Source: Propionibacteriaceae bacterium
GTDB lineage: Bacteria; Actinomycetota; Actinomycetes; Propionibacteriales; Propionibacteriaceae
Reading direction: 5' to 3'
Assembly: GCA_025965155.1 (NCBI GenBank)
Contig: JAOPXN010000111.1
Location: 1 to 64,000 of the forward strand
DNA length: 64,000 nucleotides
Shown here piece by piece: positions 31,346-40,177 of the stretch. Position numbers and translations under genes: made by a program. The first letter of the stretch is position 1, and each line of letters opens with the position of its first letter. A model generated the notes under the pieces. That model ran no database searches, had not been told where the DNA came from, and saw only the letters and a list, made by a program, of their open reading frames with translations.

Positions 31346-32099
31346 GAGTCGCCCGCGCCGGAGTCTGTACCCAGCGGCAGCGCCCGTCTGGATGGCGGGC
31401 ACCGCACCCGCCCGCATCGTCGACCTCGGGTCCGGAACCGGCGCCTTCGCCCAGTCGCTGGCCGAGCTGGGCCATGAGGTGTTCTGCGTGGACCGTGACG
31501 TCGACCTGGTGGCCAAGCTTCCCGACAAGCTCGGTACCCGGCTGCACATCGCCGGACAGGCGGAGGCGCTGCCCTTCCTGTCGTGCCAGTTCGACGTCGT
31601 CACCGCCTCGCAGACCCTGCACCGGTTCGCGCCCGGGCTGGCGATGTCGGAGATTGCGCGGGTACTCCGACCGGGCGGATATCTGGCCGTGGCCTACAAC
31701 ACCCGCGACGACACTGTGCCATGGGTACGCCGGCTGACAAACCTGATGAAGGCAGCCGATCCCGAGGCGATGAGTGGTGACTACGGCGTCGACTCGGTCC
31801 AGTCGATCGCAGAGAGCCCATACTTTGGCGACCTCGAGCGCAAGAACTTCCGCAACTGGGTTCCGATCACCCGGTCCGGCTTGATCGCGATGGTGGAGCG
31901 GCGGCCCTCGACTGCCGGGCTCGACCCCGCCGTCCGAGATCGGCTGCTTCGGGAGGTGGGCGAGCTCTACGACAGCTCCGCCCGCTCGCCCGAGCCGCTG
32001 CTGCTGCCGTTCCAGGCCTCCTGCTGGCGCGCCATGGTCGACCACTCCCAGCTGAGCATGGCCGACGCCATCGACGATGTGCTGGAGATCCGACTCTGA
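31344..32099 (+). CDS. class I SAM-dependent methyltransferase
   Basis: RIVDLGSGTGAFAQSLAELGHEVFCVDRDVDLVAKL..FDVVTASQTLHRFAPGLAMSEIARVLRPGGYLAVAYNTRDD. Confidence 0.9.
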   Translation: MSRPRRSLYPAAAPVWMAGTAPARIVDLGSGTGAFAQSLAELGHEVFCVDRDVDLVAKLPDKLGTRLHIAGQAEALPFLSCQFDVVTASQTLHRFAPGLAMSEIARVLRPGGYLAVAYNTRDDTVPWVRRLTNLMKAADPEAMSGDYGVDSVQSIAESPYFGDLERKNFRNWVPITRSGLIAMVERRPSTAGLDPAVRDRLLREVGELYDSSARSPEPLLLPFQASCWRAMVDHSQLSMADAIDDVLEIRL

Positions 32100-32104
32100 G
32101 GGAG

Positions 32105-32166
32105 TCCCTACCGGCAACGGAGGACCCGAGGCGGTAACTCTTCCTGCTACGGCCTCGGGGTAGGGA
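32105..32166 (+). promoter_or_regulatory. nested inverted repeat between methyltransferase and DUF485-actP operon
   Basis: tccctac...cccgaggc...gcctcggg-gtaggga. Confidence 0.45.
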
Positions 32167-32233
32167 TAATGTCTTCGTTGCGGACCACCGCGAATCCCTC
32201 GGGAACACTGTCGTTCTACCAGTGGAGGACACC

Positions 32234-32605
32234 ATGGCACAGGGAACCTCGGGTCTTTCTGGAACTCCAGACTCGGCACGTACCGATCACGACCGGCAGG
32301 TGTACAACGAGATGGCTCAGCGCGCGGACTTCCTCGAGCTACGGCGCCGCTACCGCCGCTTCGCCTTCCCCGCCACGATCGGCTTCATGGTCTGGTACAT
32401 CACCTACGTGGTGTGCAACAACTGGGCGCGGGACTTTATGGCCACCCCTGTCATCGGCCACATCAACATTGCCATCGTGTTCGGCCTGCTGCAGTTCGTG
32501 TCGACCTTTGCCATCGCATTCTTCTACGCACGTTACGCGGAGAAGGAGCTAGACCCGCTGTCCACTCGGCTGCGTCGCCAGTTCAACCAGGCGACCGGCC
32601 GATGA
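32234..32605 (+). CDS. DUF485 domain membrane protein
   Basis: FLELRRRYRRFAFPATIGFMVWYITYVVCNNWARDFMATPVIGHINIAIVFGLLQFVSTFAIAFFYARYAEKELDPL; ATGA overlap with symporter. Confidence 0.93.
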   Translation: MAQGTSGLSGTPDSARTDHDRQVYNEMAQRADFLELRRRYRRFAFPATIGFMVWYITYVVCNNWARDFMATPVIGHINIAIVFGLLQFVSTFAIAFFYARYAEKELDPLSTRLRRQFNQATGR

Positions 32606-34239
32606 GCGCGGTCCTGCTGCTGCCGCTCGCCACCGACAGCAACCGATGGCTCACTCTGGGGCTATTCTTCGCGGTCGTTGCCCTAACGCTGTACATCACC
32701 TTCTGGGCCTCCCGCCAGAACCAGTCGGCCGCCGACTACTACGCCGGCGGGCGGTCCTTCACCGGCTTTCAGAATGGCCTGGCCATCGGCGGGGACTACA
32801 TGTCGGCCGCATCGTTCCTTGGCATCTCGGGCTCCATCGCCCTGTACGGGTACGACGGCTTCCTCTACTCCATCGGCTTCCTGGTCGCCTGGCTGGTCGC
32901 GCTGCTGCTCGTTGCCGAGCTGCTCCGCAACTCAGGGAAGTACACCATGGCCGACCAGCTGGCCTTCCGGATGCGGCAGACACCGGTCCGCAGTGCCGCG
33001 GCCACCTCCACGATCGTGGTCTCGATCTTCTACCTGCTGGCCCAGATGGTAGGAGCCGGCAGCCTGGTCGCGCTGCTGCTCGGGGTCAACTCGCCGGTGA
33101 TCAAGAATGTCGTCATTGTCGGCGTCGGTGTGCTGATGATCATCTATGTCACCTTCGGCGGCATGAAGGGCACTACCTGGGTGCAGATCGTCAAGGCCGT
33201 GCTGCTGATGGTCGGCACCTTGTTGATCACCGTCTTGGTGCTGGCGAAGTTCGGGTTCAACCTCTCCGCGCTGCTGGGCGCCGCGGCGGAGAAGTCGGGC
33301 AAAGGTGAAGCCTTCCTCCAGCCGGGACAGCTGTACGGGAAGGACCTGGTCGGCAAGTTCGACTTCCTGTCCCTCGGGCTGGCGCTGGTGCTCGGAACCG
33401 CCGGCCTTCCCCACATCTTGATCAGGTTCTACACCACACCCACCGCGAAGGCAGCCCGCAAGTCGGTGCTGTGGGCGATCGGGCTGATCGGCAGCTTCTA
33501 CCTGATGACGCTTGTTCTCGGCTTCGGCGCTGCGGCGCTGGTCGACACCGCCCCCGGCAGCCAGATCGCCACTTCCTCCGGCAACGCCGCATCCCCGCTG
33601 CTGGCCCAGGCTGTGGGCGGTGGTGAGGGTTCTCTCGGCGGGTCGATCCTGCTTGCCTTCATCTCGGCCGTGGCATTCGCGACCATCTTGGCGGTGGTTG
33701 CCGGGCTGACGCTGACCTCGGCATCATCGGTGGCGCATGACCTCTACGCCAACGTGATCATGAAGGGCCGGGCGAGCGAACGCAGCGAGATGATCGTGGT
33801 CCGCATAGCCGCCTTCGTGATCGGCGCGGTGGCCATCACCCTGGCCATTCCGGCCCAGCGACTCAACATCGCCTTTCTGGTCGCGCTGGCCTTCGCCGTC
33901 GCTGCCTCGGCCAACCTCCCGGCACTCTTGTTCAACCTGTTCTGGCGCCGGTTCAACACGGCCGGGGCAACCTGGAGCATCTACGGTGGCCTGGTTGCCG
34001 CGGTGGGTCTGGTGTTGTTCTCGCCGGTGGTCTCCGGCACGCCGACCTCGCTGTTTCCCGACACCGATTTCGCCTGGTTCCCGCTGCGGAACCCGGGTCT
34101 GGTTTCGATCCCGGTCGGGTTCGCGTGCGGCGTGCTGGCAACCTTGATCAGCAAGGACACCAGCAGCCAGGTACGGTACGACGAGCTGTCGGTTCGCGCC
34201 CTCACCGGAGCTGGGGCGGAAGGGGCAACGAAGCACTGA
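32602..34239 (+). CDS. actP: solute:sodium symporter, acetate permease ActP-like
   Basis: FWASRQNQSAADYYAGGRSFTGFQNGLAIGGDYMSAASFLGISGSIALYGYDG; preceded by DUF485. Confidence 0.9.
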   Translation: MSAVLLLPLATDSNRWLTLGLFFAVVALTLYITFWASRQNQSAADYYAGGRSFTGFQNGLAIGGDYMSAASFLGISGSIALYGYDGFLYSIGFLVAWLVALLLVAELLRNSGKYTMADQLAFRMRQTPVRSAAATSTIVVSIFYLLAQMVGAGSLVALLLGVNSPVIKNVVIVGVGVLMIIYVTFGGMKGTTWVQIVKAVLLMVGTLLITVLVLAKFGFNLSALLGAAAEKSGKGEAFLQPGQLYGKDLVGKFDFLSLGLALVLGTAGLPHILIRFYTTPTAKAARKSVLWAIGLIGSFYLMTLVLGFGAAALVDTAPGSQIATSSGNAASPLLAQAVGGGEGSLGGSILLAFISAVAFATILAVVAGLTLTSASSVAHDLYANVIMKGRASERSEMIVVRIAAFVIGAVAITLAIPAQRLNIAFLVALAFAVAASANLPALLFNLFWRRFNTAGATWSIYGGLVAAVGLVLFSPVVSGTPTSLFPDTDFAWFPLRNPGLVSIPVGFACGVLATLISKDTSSQVRYDELSVRALTGAGAEGATKH

Positions 34240-34275
34240 CCCGCCGGACACAGATGCCGCGCGACTCTGAACGGA

Positions 34276-34893
34276 TTGTATGGAGGTGAGGAGCTGTCCA
34301 CCGGCGAGCTGATCGAGGATGCCGAGATCGACGGCGTCGACCTCGGCGGTGCGGACCTGGGGGCAGCTCAGTACCGGAACTGCACCTTCCGCGACGTCGA
34401 CCTGACCGAGGTCAAGACCCGAGGCGCCGTCTTCGACAGCTGCGAGTTCCGCGGGTGCCGGTTCAATGCCTCGGAGCACATCAACTCAGCCTTCGTGGCC
34501 TGCAGCTTTCGCCGGACGTCCTTCTTCACCGCCACCCTCAGCGGCTGCAAGATGTCGGGCAGCACCTTCGTGGAGTGCACAATGACGCCGCTGACCGTCA
34601 TCGGCGGCGTATGGCAAGGGGTCTCGCTCCGCGGCGCGAAACTGAGGCGGCTGGACCTGTCCGCGCTCGACCTGCGGGAGGCCGACCTCTCCGACGCTGA
34701 CCTGACCGGGGCACGGCTGCGCGACTGCGACCTGTCACATGCGCGCCTGCGGGCGACCGTCCTGACCGATGCCGACCTGTCCGGTGCGCGGCTGGCAGCG
34801 GTGGATCTCCGGACAACCGTGATGCACGACACCGTCCTCGACCTCAATGGGATGGTTGCGCTGGCGGAGGCCCACGGGGCCCGACTCGCTTAA
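34276..34893 (+). CDS. pentapeptide repeat protein
   Basis: Repeated A(D/N)LSx: LDLREADLSDADLTGARLRDCDLSHARLRATVLTDADLSGARLAAVDL. Confidence 0.85.
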   Translation: MYGGEELSTGELIEDAEIDGVDLGGADLGAAQYRNCTFRDVDLTEVKTRGAVFDSCEFRGCRFNASEHINSAFVACSFRRTSFFTATLSGCKMSGSTFVECTMTPLTVIGGVWQGVSLRGAKLRRLDLSALDLREADLSDADLTGARLRDCDLSHARLRATVLTDADLSGARLAAVDLRTTVMHDTVLDLNGMVALAEAHGARLA

Positions 34894-34938
34894 CGGGCCC
34901 CTCCCTGACGCGTTGGGGTCGGCCAGCTCCGGCGCCAC

Positions 34939-35640
34939 TCAGAAGGTGCCGAAGCGGGCCACGAAGCGGAACCTGTCCCCCCGATAGACGGCCCGGGTGT
35001 ATTCCACCGGCCGGCCGGCCCGGTCCCAGGCCGTCCTGCGGATCAGCAGCATCGGTAGTCCGGTCTCGGCACGCAGCAGCTCCGCCTCCTGCGGGGTCGC
35101 CATCGTGGTCTCGATCGCGTCCTCCGCGGCAGCGAGATCGACGCCGTAGGCGGTCCGCAGCGTCGCGTACAGGGAGCCTCGTCGAGCGAGCTCGTCCCGC
35201 AACCGGGGGAAGCTGCCGATGAGATGGGCCACTTCGTGCGCGATCGGTTCCTCCCCGGCGTGCCGGACCCGCTCGACGCGGTACACCAGCCGCCCGACGG
35301 CCAGCCCAAGGGCCTGCGCCACCTCCCCGTCGGCGGCGACCCGGGAGATGTCCAGCACTACGTCCTTGGCGTCGCGACCACGATCGCGCAGATCCTCGGT
35401 GAAGGAGGTGAGCTGCCGCAGCTGGATCAGCTTTGGCTCCGCGACGTAGGTGCCGCTGCCCTGGGTCCGCGCCAGCCGGCCCTCGATCACCAGCTCCGCA
35501 ATCGCCTGCCGCACGGTTGTCCTCGAGGTCTGGAACTGCTCGGCCAGCTCGCGCTCGGTCGGCAACCCGGTACCGGGCGCCGCCCCGTCGATCAAACGCA
35601 GCAGATCACCTTTGATCTGGTAGTACTTCGGCACCTTCAC
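34939..35640 (-). CDS. GntR-family regulator with UTRA domain (DasR/NagR-like)
   Basis: YYQIKGDLLRLIDG..GLPTERELAEQFQTSRTTVRQAIAELVIEGRLARTQGSGTYVAEPK. Confidence 0.92.
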   Translation of the reverse strand: MKVPKYYQIKGDLLRLIDGAAPGTGLPTERELAEQFQTSRTTVRQAIAELVIEGRLARTQGSGTYVAEPKLIQLRQLTSFTEDLRDRGRDAKDVVLDISRVAADGEVAQALGLAVGRLVYRVERVRHAGEEPIAHEVAHLIGSFPRLRDELARRGSLYATLRTAYGVDLAAAEDAIETTMATPQEAELLRAETGLPMLLIRRTAWDRAGRPVEYTRAVYRGDRFRFVARFGTF

Positions 35641-35667
35641 ACCATCAACCTAGCGGTTGACACCGAA

Positions 35668-35707
35668 ATTGGTCTATGCCAATGTGGAATTGGTTGGTCT
35701 ATACCAA
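35668..35707. promoter_or_regulatory. two GntR/DasR-like operator palindromes
   Basis: attggtctatgccaat (35668-35683) and ttggtctataccaa (35694-35707) in the divergent gntR-SIS intergenic region. Confidence 0.75.
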
Positions 35708-35740
35708 TCGTGATCTTTCGAGCATGGAAAGAGGAGACGC

Positions 35741-36781
35741 ATGGCGACGTCAGGCCAGCTGATGGCTGCAGAGATCGCTGAGCAGCCCGAGGTCTGGCGA
35801 CGGATCCTCGCTGAGGGCAACCAGCAGTTCGACGCTGCCGCGAAGACGATCATCGACTACAACCCGCGGCATGTCCTCTTCGTCGCCCGCGGCACCAGCG
35901 ACCATGCCGCCCTGTACGCGAAGTACCTGACTGAGATTGTCCAGCAACGCCCGGCTGGCCTGGTCTCGCCGTCGACCATGACCGCCTACGGTGCTCGACC
36001 GGATCTTCGCGGTGTCCTGATGATCGGGATCAGCCAGTCGGGCGGGTCGCCCGATCTGGTCCAGTCCCTCCACGTTGCGCGGGAGCAAGGGGCACTCACG
36101 GTCGCCGTCACCAACCAACCGGACTCACCGCTGGCTCGCACCGCCGCGATCAACATCGATCTCATGGCTGGTCCTGAGCGTGCCGTTGCCGCCACCAAGT
36201 CCTACACCGCACAGCTGTTGGCTCTCTACCTGCTGATCGACCGCGTCACCGGCGGCGACGGGAACGCGGCTGAGGCACTACCCGACCTCGGTGACACGCT
36301 GCTGAAGCAGAACGACCGGGTGGCCGCGTTGGCCCAGCGGTACCTGTTCGCCTCGCGGCTGGTCAGCACTGCCCGCGGCTACTCCTACCCGACGGCTCGC
36401 GAGGCTGCGCTCAAGCTGATGGAGACCTCATACCTGTCGGCCCAGGCGTTCTCCGGTGCAGACCTGCTCCATGGACCACTGGCCATGATCGAGCCTCAGG
36501 TTCCAGTGCTCACTGTCATCGGTGAGGGCGTGGGCGGCCGCGCCATGAGCCAGGTCCTGCCCCGGCTCAAGGAGCAGGGCGCCGATGTCTTCTGCGTCGG
36601 CACACCCGAGGCGGTGGCCGCCGCCTCGGTCGGGGTGGAGCTGCCCGCGGGCGCGCACGAGACGCTCGCCCCGTTGCTGGAAATCATTCCCTTCCAGCAG
36701 CTGGCGCTGCACCTGGCGATCGCCCGGGGCGGCAACCCCGACTCGCCGCGCGGTCTCCGCAAGGTGACCGAGACCTACTGA
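35741..36781 (+). CDS. double SIS-domain protein (GlmS-C/NagB-II-like amino-sugar isomerase/deaminase)
   Basis: LFVARGTSDHAALYAKYLTEI..IGISQSGGSPDLVQSL; YPTAREAALKLMETSYLSAQAFSGADLLHGPLAMI. Confidence 0.9.
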   Translation: MATSGQLMAAEIAEQPEVWRRILAEGNQQFDAAAKTIIDYNPRHVLFVARGTSDHAALYAKYLTEIVQQRPAGLVSPSTMTAYGARPDLRGVLMIGISQSGGSPDLVQSLHVAREQGALTVAVTNQPDSPLARTAAINIDLMAGPERAVAATKSYTAQLLALYLLIDRVTGGDGNAAEALPDLGDTLLKQNDRVAALAQRYLFASRLVSTARGYSYPTAREAALKLMETSYLSAQAFSGADLLHGPLAMIEPQVPVLTVIGEGVGGRAMSQVLPRLKEQGADVFCVGTPEAVAAASVGVELPAGAHETLAPLLEIIPFQQLALHLAIARGGNPDSPRGLRKVTETY

Positions 36782-36828
36782 GGCCGCCGACCCGCCCGCG
36801 TTCCGCGGGGACCACGCGGGGACCAGAG

Positions 36829-36876
36829 TCAGACAGCGTGCCGCGGGGCCAATCAGACAGCGTGCCGCCGAGCGGC
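36829..36876. repeat. 2 x 24-bp tandem duplication on the RND gene stop codon
   Basis: tcagacagcgtgccgc repeated at 36829 and 36853 (24-bp period). Confidence 0.9.
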
Positions 36877-39800
36877 GGCCAAGCGGCGCTCCCGGCGTTG
36901 CTGCCGGCGCAGCTTCGTCCTCTCGATCAGCTGGTAGAGCACCGGAACCAGAACCAGCGTCAGCACGGTGGACGAGATCAACCCACCGATGACCACGATC
37001 GCCAGTGGCTGGGAGATGAACACACCGCCACCGGTCAGCCCCATCGCCATCGGGATCAACGCCATCACGGTGGCAACGGCTGTCATCAGGATGGGCCGCA
37101 GCCGCTGCCTTGCCCCGTTGAGGAGTGCGTCGTCGATGCTCTGGCCCTGGTTCCGGTAGTGGTTCACCAGGTCGATCAGCACGATCGCGTTGGTGACGAC
37201 GATGCCGACCAACATCAACAACCCGATCAGCGAGGGAACTCCCAGTGGGGTGCCAGTGATCAGCAGCGCCACCAACGCGCCGGTTGCCGCAAACGGCACC
37301 GAGACGAGCAGGATCAGCGGCTGGATCAGGCTCTTGAAGGTGGCAACCATGACCACGTACACGATGGCGATGGCCACCAGCAACGCAAGACCGAGCTGAC
37401 CGAACGCCTCCTGCTGGTCTGCACTGACTCCACCGAGCACGGCATCCACACCCTCGGGCAGGTCTACCCGTTCCAGAGCGGCTGTTACGTCGGCGGTGAC
37501 GGCGCCCAGGTTCTCCCCTTCCGGGGTGAGCGAGACGGTCGCGCTGCGCTGCCCGTCGGTCCGGGACACCGAAGGAGCCACCTTCTCCTCGGTCACGGTG
37601 GCGATCGAGGACAGCTCCACCGGACCGGTGCTGCCGTTGATCATGACTTCCTTCAGCTTCTTCAGCCCGGTGGGTACGTCGCCGGTGCTGAGCACGACGT
37701 CCTGGGTGTTGCCGGACACCTCGATCGACCCGATGGTGGCCGGAGCGAGCACACCCCGTAGTGCCTGCGTGATGGCGCCGTCGGTCAGGTTGACCCGGGC
37801 GGCGTCGGCGCGGTCCACGGTGACCTGGATCATCGGCTGCGCCGCGACCAGGGAGGAAGTGACGTCCTTGGTCCCGTCGACCGTCTGCATCTCGGCGTGG
37901 ACGGCCTTCGTGGCCTGGTCCAGCCGGTCCAGGTCAGGCGCTGTGATGATCACCTCGACGGCGCTGCTGCCGCCGAACCCGGAGTCCCCGGCTGACACTG
38001 TCACCTCGCCGACTCCGGCCAGTTCCTCGACCTGGGCGCGGACGCCCGACTCGATCGCAGCCTGGTCCGCCTCCGGGTCAGTGGTGATCGAGAAGCTTGC
38101 GGTGTCGTTGCCCGAGCCCCCGAACGCAGCCTCGGCGCCGCCGCTGCTGCCGACGGTGGTCTGTACGGTCTGGACGCCCGAGACGGCCAGCACTGCCTGC
38201 TCCACCTTGGTCGCCTGCTCCTCCTTGGTATCCAGGTTCAGCGATGGCGCGAACTGCTGCCGGACCGTCAGAGTGTTCTGGCCGCTGGACCCGAGGAAGT
38301 TCGTCTGCAGCATCGGGGCCAGCGCCGCGGTGCCGGCCAGGATCAGGATCGCGATGATCATGGTGATGATCGGATGGCCGATGGCCTTGCTCAGCACCGG
38401 GACGTAGCTACGCTGCAGCAGGCTGCGACGTTCCTTCTCCTCCGCCGCGGTTCGGACGTGATCGGGGTCGACCTGCCCGCGCGGTGACCGGAGGAACCAG
38501 TACGCCAGCACCGGCACGATCGTCAGCGACACCAGCAGCGAGGCCAGCAGGGCAAGCCCCACCGTGACCGCGAAGGGCCGGAACAGCTCGCCCACCTGGC
38601 CGCCCACCAGACCGATCGGCAGGAACACTGCCACCGTGGTGATCGTCGCCGCAGTAATTGCGGAGGCGACCTCACGGACCGCGGTGCGGATCGCCGTCAG
38701 CTTGTCCTCGCCGTAGGACAGATGGCGTTTGATGTTTTCGATCACGACGATGGAGTCGTCAACCACACGACCGACAGCGATGGTGAGGGCACCGAGGGTC
38801 AAGATGTTGAGTGAGTAGCCACCGATGCTCAGACCGATCATGGTGACCAGCACCGAGACCGGGATCGAGATCGCCGTGACCAGCGTCGACCGTACCGACA
38901 TCAAGAAGAGCAAGATCACCAGCACAGCCATCACCAGGCCCAGTCCACCCTCGGTGGCGAGATCCTCGATCGACTGGGTGATGAACGGGGCCTGGTCGAA
39001 GACGACAGTGAAGGCGGCGCCCGTACCCAGCTTGGCGGCCAGGTCGGGTAGCAAAGTGGTGACCGCGTCGCTCACCTCGACGGTGTTGCCGTCCGGAGTC
39101 TTGGTGATCGACAACGACAGGCTGGACTTGCCGTTCGTCCGGGCGACCGAGGTGGCCGGCGCGTCCTCGGATCGCACCTCGGCCACGTCCCCGATGGAGT
39201 ACCCCTCACCGGTTGTGGACACCATCTGCAGGTCGGCGACGTCCGCGGCCGAAGTCAGCCGCTCCCCCACCGTGACCGACAACGACTGGTCACCGTCGGT
39301 CAGTGAGCCGGCCGAGCCGATGGCTCCGCTGGCCTGCAGCGCCTCGGTAATGGCAGTGGGTGAAAGCCTCGCCTCGGCCAGCTTGTCGAGGTCGACATCG
39401 ATCCGGACCCGCGGTACCGGGGCTCCGGCGAGGTTGACGGCGCGGACCCCGGGCAACTTTTCCAGCTCGGGGACGACGACGGTGTTGAGCCGGTCGGCGA
39501 GGTCGCCGGGGTCGGTGTCGTCGGTGACGCTGAGCTGGAGTACCGGAAAGTCATCGATACTGCCGGTGATCACCTGCGAGTCTGCCTGGTCGGGCAGCAG
39601 GTTCTCGATCCGGCTGAGCGCCGCCTGCAGATCCTGCTGCACCGTGGACATGTTGGTGCCGTACCGCATGTTGACGGTCACCTGCGAGACCCCGGTGCTG
39701 GAGACCGAGGATGAGGACTCCAGCCCGGACAGCCCGAGCACCGCCTGCTCGACCGGTACGGTCACCCGTTCCTCAACCACCTGCGGCGATGCTCCGGCGT

Positions 39801-39963
39801 AGGTGGTGTAGACCACGGCGGTCGGAATGGTCAGCGACGGGATCAGCTCCTGCTTGAGCTGCGTCGTGGTGATGACCCCGAAGATCATCACGAAGACGGT
39901 CACCAGAGCAATCAAAGCCCGGTTGCGCAGGCTCAGATTGGCCAGCTTGCCCACTATCGCCAC
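36853..39963 (-). CDS. RND-family efflux permease (AcrB/HAE1-like)
   Basis: GASPQVVEERVTVPVEQAVLGLSGLESSSSVSSTGVSQVTV; multiple TM blocks LTLGALTIAVGRVVDDSIVVIENIKRH; GTG start VAIVGKLANLSLRNR. Confidence 0.92.
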   Translation of the reverse strand: MAIVGKLANLSLRNRALIALVTVFVMIFGVITTTQLKQELIPSLTIPTAVVYTTYAGASPQVVEERVTVPVEQAVLGLSGLESSSSVSSTGVSQVTVNMRYGTNMSTVQQDLQAALSRIENLLPDQADSQVITGSIDDFPVLQLSVTDDTDPGDLADRLNTVVVPELEKLPGVRAVNLAGAPVPRVRIDVDLDKLAEARLSPTAITEALQASGAIGSAGSLTDGDQSLSVTVGERLTSAADVADLQMVSTTGEGYSIGDVAEVRSEDAPATSVARTNGKSSLSLSITKTPDGNTVEVSDAVTTLLPDLAAKLGTGAAFTVVFDQAPFITQSIEDLATEGGLGLVMAVLVILLFLMSVRSTLVTAISIPVSVLVTMIGLSIGGYSLNILTLGALTIAVGRVVDDSIVVIENIKRHLSYGEDKLTAIRTAVREVASAITAATITTVAVFLPIGLVGGQVGELFRPFAVTVGLALLASLLVSLTIVPVLAYWFLRSPRGQVDPDHVRTAAEEKERRSLLQRSYVPVLSKAIGHPIITMIIAILILAGTAALAPMLQTNFLGSSGQNTLTVRQQFAPSLNLDTKEEQATKVEQAVLAVSGVQTVQTTVGSSGGAEAAFGGSGNDTASFSITTDPEADQAAIESGVRAQVEELAGVGEVTVSAGDSGFGGSSAVEVIITAPDLDRLDQATKAVHAEMQTVDGTKDVTSSLVAAQPMIQVTVDRADAARVNLTDGAITQALRGVLAPATIGSIEVSGNTQDVVLSTGDVPTGLKKLKEVMINGSTGPVELSSIATVTEEKVAPSVSRTDGQRSATVSLTPEGENLGAVTADVTAALERVDLPEGVDAVLGGVSADQQEAFGQLGLALLVAIAIVYVVMVATFKSLIQPLILLVSVPFAATGALVALLITGTPLGVPSLIGLLMLVGIVVTNAIVLIDLVNHYRNQGQSIDDALLNGARQRLRPILMTAVATVMALIPMAMGLTGGGVFISQPLAIVVIGGLISSTVLTLVLVPVLYQLIERTKLRRQQRRERRLAAARRHAV

Positions 39964-40177
39964 CTCATTCGACGTACTCAGCTCCGCGGATGACACCGCC
40001 AGAGGTGGCACTGCCGGGACTAGTGTGACTGATGCATCCAACAACTAAGAAGCGGACGGCCGGACTGCGGGCACCATCGCAAACCCGATCGATAGGCTGA
40101 GGCTGGTCGGTCGACGACGGCCCAGCCGCCCCAACTCCGCAACCAGCCCCGATCACGCCGTCAACGAGGAGGCCCCC

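Noticed and set aside
33770-33795. GAGCGAACGCAGCGAG-type motif, with similar strings near 25670, 52184 and 58515
   Set aside because: Possibly a dispersed short repeat, but copies in this window are few and mostly inside coding sequence, so chance in a GC-rich genome cannot be excluded.
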